From NCBI GenBank assembly GCA_023238725.1, contig CM041540.1, forward strand, positions 5,834,708 through 5,898,707: DNA of 64,000 nucleotides. Reading direction: 5' to 3'. Origin of the DNA: Scortum barcoo. Lineage: Eukaryota > Chordata > Actinopteri > Centrarchiformes > Terapontidae. Numbering within the stretch: the first letter of the stretch is position 1; every line of letters starts with the position of its first letter. The translations under genes were made by a program, and so were the position numbers. The notes under the pieces were generated by a model that made no database searches, was not told where the DNA came from, and was given only the letters and a program-made list of their open reading frames with translations. Below are positions 48,201-60,430 of this stretch, piece after piece.

Positions 48201-50064
48201 TCATTTCCATTAACTTCATGTTTACCCATACGTTGTGTCAATAAATTGCATAATCTGCATATAGACTAGCAACGAGCAGCGAGCGACTGGCTCCAGACGG
48301 CACACTGTGATGTAATTGTGTCAGTGTTGCAGGTTGTTTCATGCAAAGGCTATTAGCAATCATTTCTTTGTTTGGTGTAAAGGGAAAAAAAAAAAACGTT
48401 CGCAACAACAGAAATGATGAAATTGCTGGAAAGTAAGGATTTCACTGTGTTAAATTTGGTAAAAAAAAAACAAAAAAAAAACCAATATTTGCTCCCATTC
48501 TACTTTTCACAGCAGTGGATTTGAATTATTTCAGCAATTCTTTTTGCTATGCTTTTTTATAGAGTCTCTTATTACTAATAACTTTACTATTTGGACTGTT
48601 CTATTACATTTAATCAAAATGCAAGTCCAAGAGGGATGCATTCAGTACGTAAGAGTCTTTATTGGATATGTTTCATTGCTCCAATTAGCATCTGGTTGAT
48701 TTATGATTTGTATTATCTCCTTTTGACATCCTTTTCTTACTTTCTGTACAAGAAGCACTGAGGGCTTTTCTTGCCTATTTTTAGCCTGTAACCTTCACCA
48801 TTTCAATAGCCATTTTCTGTCCATTCACAATTGAAATGTCAGCCTGGAACGCCATATCTGCTTGCACACAAAGAAATTTCATGATGGAGCTCCAAAATGC
48901 ACAAGCCAACTCAAAACTATAAGCAAACTATAAGTTTCACAGGTCCTTGGGATTGATAGAGTTCTCTAGAGTGGAGATATGGAAGAATCACAGAGCTGAA
49001 AAGGAACCACCAGGCTTTAAAAAAAACAAAAAAAGTCCTGTCAGGTATTTTCAGCTGAATGCCTCTAACTTAACCACCTGTCACTAAACAGCAGAAACAG
49101 TCTGCGCTCCCCCAAAACTGCTCCATGTGATTTTTAACACTGCTGCAAGCAAAGCCTGAGGGCTTTCTCAGAGGGCAAATATATCAACTCTGACCGCACC
49201 CACCAAATCACAGCTGAAGGCCCTCAGTCATTAGCTGATCTAATTAGATTGTACGAGGCACAGACATCAGATGAGCACTAGAGCTACTCGATCATGAGTT
49301 TATTTAAACAGAGACGTGCACTGTATACATATCTCTCGAGTGTGAGTTAGTGACGATCCTAAACTTTCTGATTCAACTATACTATACTGTACTACTGCAG
49401 CTGCCACCGAACGCTCAAGATAAAATATTTACCAGCCACTCAGTTAAACAGATAAAAGTGATGCTGTCTAAGAGCTGAATCGCATTTGCAGTGATTCAGA
49501 TTTAGACACTTTCCTACACGGCTCATTTAAGCACCGAATAAAGTCAGATATAATGGCAGAAACAACTCTTAGCTGTGAGTAATTATTAAGAAAAGAAACT
49601 CCTCAAATTGCTGTGACCTTCAATAAAAAGTAACAGAACTGTCCAGTCCATTACTCGAGAGTACGAGCGCGACCGATCATCGAATGAGACCCCGAATTTA
49701 GCTTTTTGATATTTCTTTGTGTACATGAGCAGACAGACTGACAGCTCGATGTGGTGTTTATGTCAACAAACGAAGAATCTGTCTGCTCGACTTTTTTTTT
49801 TTTTTTACTTTTTGATTTGCAAACAAGCCATAAAAATGTAAGTAGGTAGCAGCTTCTTTTTAAATTAATTTTCCATTAGATTAGCTGATTAACCTGACCA
49901 ATAAAATAAAATAGCATAAGGTTACTCCAGAGATCCTGAGGAAGTCATGGGAGAAACAGATTTTAAAAGCGGTAAAACCATCAGTCAGCATCAAATCATC
50001 AGTCACATTGCAGAGATCGTTTCCCTGTGGATATGCATTCATGATATCCGACTGGCATTAAACC
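45261..50064. other. Non-coding interval
   Basis: No recognisable gene. It contains a CA array at 46,161 and A runs at about 48,386, 48,461 and 49,021. A proline/glutamine-rich frame at 46,356-46,697 lacks ATG and is discussed as a weak finding. Confidence 0.4.
46161..46180. repeat. (AC)n microsatellite
   Basis: Ten AC units. Confidence 0.95.
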
Positions 50065-50395
50065 CGACTGGTTTTAAAGGGACAGTTTGATATTTGGGGA
50101 CCTTTCTCGCTGAGAGTTAGATGAGAAGATCGATACTACTCTAATATATGTGTACGGTAAATATGAAGCTACAGCCAGCTGACCGTAATCTTATCTGGGT
50201 TTAGCTTAGCCATGACCAGTTTCCAGGCAACAACCAGAGTCTCCAGGAAGTTACTGGCCCAGAAGGTTGTCGTCGCTTCCCATTTATTTTATTTTTATTT
50301 TATTTTATTTTTACAGGCTAAACAAACGATGAGACATTAACTTTGGACAAAGCCAGGCTACCTTTCTCTAGTCACTCTGCACCATATCACTATAG
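50065..50395 (-). repeat. SINE-like dispersed repeat (GGTTTAGCTTAGCCATG family), copy 2, minus orientation
   Basis: Landmarks on the plus strand are AAAGGGACAGTTTGATATTT, GCTGAGAGTTAGATGAGAAG, ATCGATACTACTCTAATATA, AATATGAAGCTACAGCCAGC, GGTTTAGCTTAGCCATGACC, then CAGGCTAAACAAACGATGAG and TGGACAAAGCCAGGCTACC. The reverse complement parallels the copy at 30.2-30.5 kb (CTAAGCTAA, GGCTTCAGCTTCA, ATCTTNTCA). A TTTTA simple repeat at about 50,283-50,313 is embedded. Confidence 0.68.
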
Positions 50396-53332
50396 TTTTG
50401 CACCTTGTAAATTTGCACATTAGTACTGACAGTATTATCTATATTATGCTGTATATTAATAACTTAGTTATATATTTTCATTTTAGTTTTATAATGTATA
50501 TATTTTAGGTCTATTTTATTACACTAGTTATTTATTTTATACCTATGAGCCAAGCTAACCTGCTGATGAATGTTTCCCCATACTGATGTGAAAGTCATCT
50601 CATCTACCGCTTTACAAGAAAGTAAATACACATATTTTGCAGAACTTTATTTAAAAATCAAAAATGTAATTACTGTAGGGTGATTATTCCATAACTCTAA
50701 CCAAAGTCAGTTAAATCATGATAACCCAGGCCTAATGTAAGCATCATATGGCTATGCATGCACATTTCTGTATTGATGTGTATTGAATATCATCTGTTTG
50801 TCTGTAAACATGTAATTTGTCTGCCTATGGGAAGAAATGTGTTTTGCTTGTAGTTCTAGTAGATTTGCACATTCTTTGAGCTCTGTAGGTAGCTTGTATC
50901 ATCTAATTGGATCATCTAACGACTGAGTGCCTACAGCTGTAGGATGGTGGGTGGGGTCATATAAATATAGACTGGAAGAGTTGAGACATCCGTGTGTGCA
51001 CACACATTGAGATGTATTCACTTACTGAAGGAGGCTGAAAGTGGAAACATTTGTGGTCCTTTAATTCCTTTCCGCTAATAAAAATGTCAAAAAAAAAAGC
51101 CTTGGAAGAGTAAACACAGAGGAACTTCTATTTTCTGCAGCTGACAACAACAGCACATTTTCTCCATTCACTATAAAAATGAGAAGGAGCGCGGTGAGAT
51201 TAAGGTTGATATCCACTTTATCTGTTTTAAGCCACCACTGTTGGCTGCTAGTTTGTTTATTCTCTCCTGCAACCTGTGCTTACCCATGTTCATACCTCCC
51301 CGCTGAATGAGAGGAGTCTACCAAAAGAAGACATTTAATTTGAGGTGGATAATGGAGATTTAACGGTCCTTAAAAAAAATAAAAGAGAGAAGCCTCCTAT
51401 GTTGTGTTTGCTTGGTTTAATGCTTTTGATTTGTTTGTTTATTCTCTCTCCGTGTCTCTGTGTGATTTCCCTTGGCTCCCCTGTGGAGCAGTGCTAAATG
51501 AAGTGTGGTCTGCGCTCATACACACACCCAAAGTGGCACTCTTGTCTCACAGCAAGCCGGGGGGTGGTATCCATCACTGCAGGTTCCATCCCAGAGGAAA
51601 TAATTGATTTTGGGCTGGCTGGATCACATGATAAATTTCACAGCTGAGGTGCATTATTTTGTCTTTTTGTCTTAAAGAGTGAGGAATACATCACTCAGGA
51701 ATACAAAAAAAAATTTTATACTAAATGAAGCGGCCCACAATCTGCACTGTGCACAGTTCAGGGCTTTCACGTAAAATATTACACTTTGGCGTGACCCAGT
51801 TTGACACCCCACAAACCTGGCACTGTACTGTGTCTCACTGCTCATCTGAACATATTTTTAGAATCAAACAGACTTGATTGTACCCTATTGCTTTTAGTGT
51901 TTAAATGGATAAATATAGTATCTGTCTGGTCAGCTCTTTGGCTCCGGTTTGCTAATGAGCCAGTCGCAGCTAGCCTGTGTTTGCTAATTACTCTAATGGA
52001 CAGATGCCCCAGCAAGGCCCCCCCAAAAAATAAAGGGGGTGAATTTCAGTATGATGAGAGAAATATTAAAAAGAGCACATGCTATCCCTACATTTAGCAT
52101 GGCTAAAGATCCAAAAAAGGGGATTACCATAATTACCGCTTCTTCACATTAGACTCATTGTAAATTTCTTGTCTCAATCTGAAATAACCCTGATGGCATA
52201 ACACTGTACAATACTGTAGATGGAGTTCCCTTTTATTAAAGAGCTGAGTAGATTTTCAAAACTTAAAGGTACACTGGAGGTTATGACCACTGGTTTTGCA
52301 TTTTCAGAATTAAAGTCTCTGTTGCGATCGATCTCTCAGCAAAGGGGTTACAAAAAAATATGGTATAATGGATAATAATTTGACTGCTGGATGGAAACAT
52401 GGCTTTTGTATTACGCATGAGTGGGAGACATGATACAGATTCCTGCTTATGGTGACCATGCATTTCATCTGACTGACCAGTTGCTTTTTTTTTTTTTTTT
52501 AATTCAAAGCTACATTGAGCCTAAATTTGGAAACAATTCAATCCATGAAGCTCTATGATACAACTGCAGATCCTATAAAGGATGTCTGCACCTCTGGGAA
52601 TCTGGCTTCAGTCAGTGCTCCTATCAGTTGCAGACAGTTGCCTGTCAGTGTCAGCAGCGCACTTGGAAATGGCTTAATTTTTCCCGAACACTTCACATGA
52701 CCGTAAACCTCTTACTGGTGACATTTTAGCATATATCAACATGAGCACACTGCCAGTTCTTTTGGCCAGTTTGGCCTTTAGACTCATGAACAACAAAAAC
52801 CCATCTCTATTAGTCCGCTCTCCCTCTCTCTGTCTATTCTGTCCCTGTCGTGCTCAGCTGTGTCCATCTCTTAATCAGATTAGGACATTATATTTGAGGT
52901 TGCTGGCCTAATCAGTGTAATAAAGGGTCTCTGAGAGCATTGCTGCCCATTAGCGTCATTAGGCCGCAGCTGAAAGGAGGGCTTTGTAGAATCTGCTTGA
53001 TCACCGTTGCTCGGAGGAGGTGAGCATCCATCTCTCAGGTGGGCCTATTGATCTGTTTACTCCCATATGAGCCGCCAGGACTCGTAGGAGTTCGCCACCA
53101 CACAGGAGCTAAAAGAGCTGTATTCTCTGTAAAGGGCCGCTGTTCAGTTGCATAACGACTTCATTTCTGCTGCTGCCTCCTGGTTTAGGAAAGTAATACT
53201 GTGCTGCAGTGAGAATGTGATTAACACTCTAACTACCAAGGCAGTCATCATTTGACTGTTTTTAAATTTTGCAGTATAATAACTTTGTTGAAATAAAACC
53301 CATGTAACTATAGGAGCCTGACTTTTCCTAAA

Positions 53333-53336
<4 letters not shown>

Positions 53337-53367
<31 letters not shown>
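53337..53367. repeat. (TG)n microsatellite
   Basis: About 15 TG units. Confidence 0.96.
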
Positions 53368-53371
<4 letters not shown>

Positions 53372-53945
53372 TTTATTCTAATTGTTTTCTTAAAATTACA
53401 AAACACAAAAGAGTTCTGAGTATTTCTACCTTGAATGGCCATAAATGTCATATTGACCCATACCTTATATTGTGACCTTATATGGCACATTATAGACAGT
53501 GTAGAATTTCAGTGTTTGATACTTTTTCCCTCTTTCTTTCACCATTGCCTAGCACTTTTTTTTTTTTTCTAGTTGATTTGAGGACAATAGAGTATAGTAG
53601 TAGAGTAGACACTGGCTGATAATGGCTCTGACAGAAATTCAGAGATAACTCCCCCTCGTAAAAGAAGCCGACTGGACACCTCCAATTCTGCATCTGCTGT
53701 CATTCTGTCATTCCATCTGTTAATTGTTTGTTTTTGATTAATACCTATCCTAACATTAAATATAATTTATTCTTAGATTTTATATAGATTTATATTGAAA
53801 TTACATGCGAATAATGTATGAATGGTCAGAATGACTGCTATGGTAATTCTAGTAGTTGTAGAATTGTGGTAGTTGGAGTGTTAAAAAGGTTCACCTGGTA
53901 CATTTTAATGGAAGGAACGTTTCTCCTGCATTAAGATTGATCACT

Positions 53946-53966
53946 TTTTTTTTGGGGGGGGGGGGG
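53946..53966 (+). repeat. T8-G13 homopolymer junction
   Basis: A T8 run passes directly into 13 consecutive G. It is difficult to sequence, so the exact length should be treated with caution. Confidence 0.8.
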
Positions 53967-56900
53967 TATCACTACTTTACAGAGACTTAGTTAAAGTTAA
54001 AGTCATTAGGATTAAGAGGAGACTGGACTTGACTTAAAAAATTGTAGAATTTCCAGCTGCTTTCCCCTTTCTCTATGGTTCGCTTAAGCTCACCTCTAAA
54101 GCTGCTCCTGCAGCATCGCTCTGTCTAATTCCTTCTGGGGGTTTTTCGGTGGTGGTGGTGGTTGTTGTTGTGTGTTTTTTTTTTGTTTTTTTTTTAATCT
54201 GCTATTACATCCACTTCATCAAATATTCTTTTCTGATTGGTAATTTTGATTTGGTCGATTTTGATTTCTTTTTTTTTTTTTTTTCTCACATAATGTCAGG
54301 ACACAGCAACTTATGCTTTAACATAAGTATATGACTGTCTGTCTGGATCTGCACTGCTTAAGTATGCCATGAATGGATCAGTGTTGTTCAAAACAACAAG
54401 ACCGAACAGCTGGGACCAAACTCAGCAAATTTGGATCAGCCAACAGTGTCTGGGGAGCAAATACTTTTGCTTTTGGTTTAAATTTTGTTTTTCAGCAGAG
54501 GAGAAATGGAAAGAAAATGATAATTCCATCTGGCTGTGACCCAGAGCTGTGACTTTTGTCAAATTTATTGTTGTAGAGTGTTGTGAGTCTCATCTTGCAA
54601 TGAGTGGTTTTAATCTGCAGTCCTCACGCTGTCATGCTTTCATGGCACGGTGGGTTTGATAAACCACTGCTAAGCGCTGTGTGCCTGCGATGGCAGGAAG
54701 CAAGCACTGCCAGGCGTCAGTCCAGCTGGACGGCTGCAGCTAGACTCCAGGGGCTGGCATCAGTATGCTACACTCAGCTACGCCGCCTTTATGTGGCTGA
54801 GGCTGAGAGGGAGTGGCTTTGCCAATTTGATTTATAGCACCAGATTAGCAGCTGCATCGGAGACTGGAGGTTGTCATCCTTTTGTGCATATGGAGAGATG
54901 CTCTTAGGGAATGAGCAAGGTCTTGAGCAAACTTGCATGGTTAAAGTGAAACTATAAGTGTGTGTGTTCCATTATACACATCAAACCCCTCCTCTGTGTG
55001 TGTCAGTATGTGTATGGAAATGAACAACCACATGGTCCGTGAGCAACAGGCAGCTCTTTGCTCTTGGAGATAGTCATGAAAGGACCATTATCAATGACCC
55101 CTGCAGTAATAAAAGCAGTGGCTTTGTGCATGAGAGACTGGGGAGGCTGTAGCGAGCAGCCAGAGAGGCCAGACTTGAGTAATGGGTCACTGCACACTCT
55201 TAGCAGAGAGCTCCTCAAAGCTTTTCCTCTGCCAGCTTCCGTCATCCGAGGATGGTTTTTCTCACTACAGATTTCACTGATGTAATTGCCAGAAGTTCAG
55301 AAGTGCACATTTTGTAACTTGCTAAGTATTGGGGAAAATTGGTAGAGCAGTACGGTACTTGATGATTCTGCTGAATTATTGAGAAAATTAATTTGTTGAA
55401 ATAGTTAAAATTCCTTGGAACAGCAGTAATATCAGAATCCATATTTTAAAAAACTGAATAGACATCAATTCTTATAATGTAATTCAAAGGAGTGTGAGCC
55501 TGGACATTGCAGTGCAGCTGTACACTGTAAATGGTTTGGTATTGAGATATTGGGAAGATGTATTAAGTTTCCTTTCTTTTTAAAATTTTTTCCTAAAGTT
55601 TACAGCACAAAGCCCTAAAGCAATGTGTAATACTGTACATGCAGGAAAAGAGCACCAATATTATTTGATTCCTGACTACTCAATCTAACATTTTACCACC
55701 ATTTTCAACAGATCAGTGACTTCTGTAACTTATTTAATACACACTTACTGTACACACACTCCCAAGTATGTGTTTGTTTGCAGTTGTTGGTTATATACTG
55801 TAAAAGTTAGAGAGAAATTCAATATTGGGGATGACTCCAATCGCTACTGCATGTGTCAAAATCCAAAAAATGTATAGTTAAAAAAATGATATATTGCTTC
55901 TAATAATACTTTACTCCCTTTGGCACCATTTTGTCACAGACAGAAGGCAATTTTACAGTCCCATTCAGGGCTATAATTTGTAATTATGTGGTGGTTATGA
56001 TGTTATGATTCTCTCTGTGGCCTCTGATTCTCATTTGACAGCCAAAGACTGATTAAAATCACCCATCAGCCTGTCGTTTGAATTATTCACCACACAGCCA
56101 CCGTGCATCCAAAAAGAAAATGGGAGGAGACTTTAAGGCCTCTTTATTCAAACACCCCAGTTGGTTGACAGTGAGATATACACAGTCTGAACTATAGGTG
56201 ACACGAATAGATAAAAAATATGCTGTACTCTTGGCCGGCTGACAAGAGTACAACCAATCTATTAGCCTGTATTTATAGCGGGTGTTATAAACTTAGCTGA
56301 AGTGAAGGCTTGAGGAGTAATGAGAGCAGGCGACATGTTTGGCTCACATTTGAAATCCCACTAAATGTCAGTTCCAAAGAAATGTTCCAGCGTTTAATGA
56401 TTTCAATACCTCAACAATTAATCCTGAAAGAAACATTAATTGCTATTGACAGTGATGATCAAACCGCTAAATGAACGTGTGTCTGAAATTTCTATTTTCT
56501 ATTTTACTGTATGTCCTAGGAATATTGATCACAAATTACTTTCCTCTCTGCCGGCCCTCGGATTGGCTGAGATGGATCGGACTGTGGCGGTAACGGCTGG
56601 TGAAACAGAGTGATTTGTAAATTTTATATTTGAAAGTGAAGGGAGGAGGGCGTCTGAGAAATGACCAAATTGGGCATTGTTGATCGTAAATTTATTCAGC
56701 GCGCTCTGCTCCTTCAGTCTTTCTCTGAGGGGGAGAAAAAACAAAATCCCCCAAATCTCCTTCAGGCAACAAACTCTCTCTGGACACAAGGACATCACTT
56801 TACTTGATACTCACTGCATGCAATGTCAGTCAGTTGTGATCTTGTTACACTGTGACGTCCAGGAGTGATACTTGAATGAAATGTTAAGTGACTTTTTTTT

Positions 56901-57860
56901 TTTTTTTTTTGGTGCACCCAGTTCAACTCAACCTTTTTCTTTCAGTCATGGTCCACTGCCACAAGAGTACAACTGGGGCTCAGAAAACTTCTAAAATGGT
57001 TTTCAGAGCAGCTGCTGATGGAGATGGCATCGATAGGTGACTTGTACTGAAAATTTGCCCACTGTAGCGCCCATCTCACTTACAACAGTGTTTAAAATTG
57101 CATGCTTGTGACCTCCACCAATCCATTCTGATCAGCTAATTAGGAACCAGTGAGGCAATGATTTCCTGCATTTCCTTCCCACAATGGCTCTGAACTCAAA
57201 TGTGTCTGACTTTATTGCAGCACTTACTGTCTGCAGAGATAGCGTAGCGACAATTACAGGTGCGTTTTTCATCAAGTGATGCAAGGTCTTCTCATGTCTT
57301 GCATTTGTTGCTCTATTGGTGAATTCCTGCCATCTTCTATAACTCCACTCTTTCACACATTTCTACATCCCATCATCTCGAAGCCCTGTATTCCTTGAAC
57401 CAATCAGTTGCTGCTACTGTAAATTTCCCATTCAGACCTTACTATTGAGAACCTCCACCTCTCATGACCACCATGATCTCCAGATTGTTCCAGGAGATTC
57501 AACTGAGATTCTGCTTTCTACCTTTTTATTGGCTTTCCACCACCACCACCGGCACCCAGACTCCTGAGGGATCCCGCCTCATTCCTACCTTCATGGGCCT
57601 GCATATAATGAAGACACTTGACGCTGATGGGGTCCCGAGACTTTCTCTGTGGCAATTTCTACCCCTGCACATCGGGCAATTGATCTCAATATCCACTTTT
57701 CTTCATCAATGCACGCTTCTCCCTTCAATTTAACGGTTGCTGATATTGGCTCCCAGATTGCTCCACTGGAAGTAACTTGCAATGATGTAGACGACATTTG
57801 GCAACAGACAACTAAATAACACAAAATTGGCCCCAAAACAAGGATTAGCATTTGCTTTAA

Positions 57861-57884
57861 AGGGGGAGGGGAGGGGGGGGGGGG
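57861..57884 (+). other. G-quadruplex-capable G-rich tract
   Basis: The tract is G5-A-G4-A-G12. The long final run supplies further G-tracts, enough for an intramolecular four-tract structure. No gene is adjacent. Confidence 0.6.
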
Positions 57885-58555
57885 AGCTGGCAATAGTATT
57901 GTTGTGTGGATTTGTCCTCCTTTTACTTCCCTGTGCTTAGCTCCTTAAATTGTGGCTCGAACTGACAACACCCTCAGACCAGATCAAGGTGAACTGACAT
58001 TCAGTGGCAACAAAGGGAGAAAATTAGAGCGCCGGAATAGTCATGTTTGGCACATTGCCAGCCTAAGCATCTTAGAAAAAGTTCTTGAACAATGTCCTGT
58101 TGGTGCCATTCAGTAGTGGGATTACTTAATACGATTACCAGAGCTGCCAAATCAACCGTGGTGAATGTAGCCCATAATTACAGCGAGAAGATGAGGAAGG
58201 TGTATGACAGAGATTAGAAAAGGTGAACTCCAGTGAGCCATACAAAATATGTCCCTGTCCACATCAAAACACACTCACTGGGTTTGCAACTGGAGTGTTT
58301 CATAATGTTTCTTAATTTGATTTTTCACAGTGCAGTGCTGTTTTTTGTAAAAGTTACAGGCCTCGCATATTATCTATCCTGAGTTCTTTAAAATTTGCTT
58401 GTATTCAAGCATGCTTGCACAGTGCGTTCTGGTTAAAGGGTCATTACACCCAAACTAGTTATCATTTAAACCAAGGGTGAGTGAAGTTTGGTATTATTCC
58501 AAGTAACAAAGACATTTTCCTGGAAAGAGTTATTGAAATGTAATTATTCGCTGCT

Positions 58556-59150
58556 TTTAGTACCATAAACGAGACTCCACAGCCACGCTAACTACTTAGA
58601 GGTCCTTTAAGGTCAATGTTACTGCCAGTATGCTAACATGCTCATAATGACAATATTAACACGTTAATGCTTTTGAAGTATAATATTCCCCATCTTACAT
58701 ACGTCCTTGTTGGCACAAAACATGTCCACAAGTCCAACTAGGGCTGATGGAACATTGTCCCCCCCTCAACCAAATTACTGAATAGTAAAACTATATACAA
58801 GTAAAACTTTGACCTGATAATAGTGATAAATCAAATGTTATCATGGGGATTATGACACTGATTACAGTTTCTCCTGAAATTGACATGAATCTATGACAAA
58901 TTGTCATGGCAGTCCCTCTGGTAGTTGACATTTTTCTCATGGTTTACCTCATGGTGTTGTTGGATATATCTATTGTGACCTATTAATGTCTGTACAAAAT
59001 TCTGTGCCAATCTTTATATAGATAAGAAAAAGATGTTGACCTGTTGGTGGAGAAAAAGTTCAGGGAATTATTAAAGTTATTAGGTTTCATCCCATGGGCA
59101 CATTTCATGGCAATCCATCCCCAGTTCAGTCTGGAAAAAACAAATCAGTC
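58556..59150. repeat. Diverged dispersed teleost repeat (GCTAACATGC ... CATGGCAATCCATCC family)
   Basis: Ordered landmarks are CACAGCCACGCTAACTACTT, ATGCTAACATGCTCATAATG, ACAATATTAACACGTTAATG, TTTGACCTGATAATAG, TTAATGTCTGTACAAAATTC, GATGTTGACCTGTTGGTGGA, AAAGTTCAGGGAATTATTAA and CATTTCATGGCAATCCATCC. The combination is characteristic of a very abundant fish repeat (from memory). This copy is heavily diverged. Confidence 0.6.
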
Positions 59151-59581
59151 AACATTTCCACCCCAGAAAAGCTAGCTAACACTACAGACAACCACCAGCA
59201 CTGCTAGATAACACTTGTGTTTAAGTCTGAAAGTGTGCTTGTGATTTACTTACTGCCTCACTCTTTTCTCCTGAGCGGGGATACCATTAATTTTCATCAC
59301 ATGTCACATAGATGTTGACATTTCATTTACTCGACTCCACTGGGCTTCACCTCAAATCAATTGCAGGCACCTGGGCGATATGGTAAATCTTCCTAACAGG
59401 CATGCCCTTAGGGGTAAATGAAAGTGAATGTTATATCCTCTTGAGGTAGATTTGCAGTGACAATATGTAGAGTGGGCAAATGGAAATGAGACCCCAAAGA
59501 TGTTTACTTCTTTATTGTGATGGCAGAGAAAACGGGATTCTCCTGATGAAACGTCAAAATTTCCACGCGATCGCGAAGCCC

Positions 59582-59586
59582 GTGAA
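59582..59586. repeat. Left target-site duplication GTGAA
   Basis: Direct repeat partner of 60,426-60,430, immediately outside the TG end of the solo LTR. Confidence 0.85.
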
Positions 59587-60425
59587 TGTCATGTTTCGCT
59601 CTATCCTGTTTGTTTTCTGGTTTTGTCTCGTTTTTCATGTCGGGTTATGTCTTGTTATGTCAAGTTTTCATGTCTCTCGTGTTTCGTTCCATGTCAGGTT
59701 TTCATGTCTGTCAGGTTTCGGTTTCTGTTTCGGTTTCTGGTCTGTCTAGTGTTTCATGTTTCATAGGTCTTGTGTTCAGTGTATTTAATTGGTTTTCTTG
59801 TTGTACTGTCATGTCCTGATTATCGTTTCCATGTCTGTCTGTCATGTTTCTGGTTCCTTGTTCTGGCGTGTCATGTTTTAATTTTGAAATTAACTCTCCC
59901 TCATGTTTCAGGTCCCTTTACTTCCTGCCACTGTGTGTATCCCACCTGTCTGTTGTCTGCCCCGCCCTGATTGTGTTCACCTGTTACCTATTACCCCATG
60001 TGCTTATATAGTCCTTCTCTTCCCTTATCTGGTGCCAGATTGTTGCCTCATGTTATGTGTTTCATGTTTGTGTTTTCATGTTCCACGCCACGTCACATCC
60101 ATGTGTTTTGGCTCCATGTTCCACGTTGCTCATGTTTCACATCATGTTCATGTGCCCATGTCTTGTTTCACATTCAAAGGATCTAGCCAGCCGTCCATGT
60201 GAGTTTTTTTTTTTTTTTTTTTTGAGTTTTTTTTTTTGAGTTTTTTCATGTTCATGTGATTTTTGATTAGTCTTGTTTTTTCGAGCCACAGATCAAGCCT
60301 TGTTTTGGATCTTTGATTTTTGAAATACCTTTTTTGTTAATTATTAAAACCTTAGCCAAACCTTGCTCCGGAGTCGTGTCCTGCATTTTGGTCCACCTGC
60401 TTTGTTTTTGAGTCCAATCATTACA
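59587..60425 (+). mobile_element. Solo LTR of an LTR retrotransposon
   Basis: 839 bases beginning TGTCATG and ending CATTACA, i.e. TG...CA with imperfect 7-bp terminal inverted repeats (TGTcATG/TGTaATG). It is flanked on both sides by the same 5 bp, GTGAA. A TATA-like TTATATA at about 60,004-60,010 and an ATTAAA poly(A) signal at 60,343-60,348 have the order expected for U3-R-U5 on the plus strand. The 3' portion (CTCCGGAGTCGTGTCCTGCA and GGTCCACCTGC) resembles fish Gypsy-type LTR ends. There are no internal coding genes, so it is the product of LTR-LTR recombination. The U3 is unusually dense in CATGTTTC-like words, which produce several meaningless plus frames. The 5-bp duplication fits Ty3/Gypsy but also other LTR classes. 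Confidence 0.88.
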
Positions 60426-60430
60426 GTGAA
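60426..60430. repeat. Right target-site duplication GTGAA
   Basis: Matches 59,582-59,586 exactly and directly abuts the CA end of the solo LTR. Confidence 0.85.

Larger units (their letters stand above)
50396..58555. other. Non-coding interval
   Basis: No recognisable gene. It holds a TG array at 53,337, a G13 run at 53,954, a GTG/GTT run at about 54,150, T runs (52,486, 54,271, 56,893) and a G-rich tract at 57,861. 50.4-50.6 kb (TTGCACATTAGTACTGACAG onwards, A/T-rich) resembles the 3' end of a LINE-type repeat but is not certain. Confidence 0.4.

Noticed and set aside
53020..53060. Resemblance to miR-490-5p (CCATCTCTCAGGTGGG)
   Set aside because: Only a partial match, on the wrong strand relative to chrm2, with no pairing 3p arm nearby.
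57132..57356. 74-codon minus-strand frame with protein-like sequence
   Set aside because: No family recognised, short, and no splice context. Not distinguishable from chance or an old repeat.
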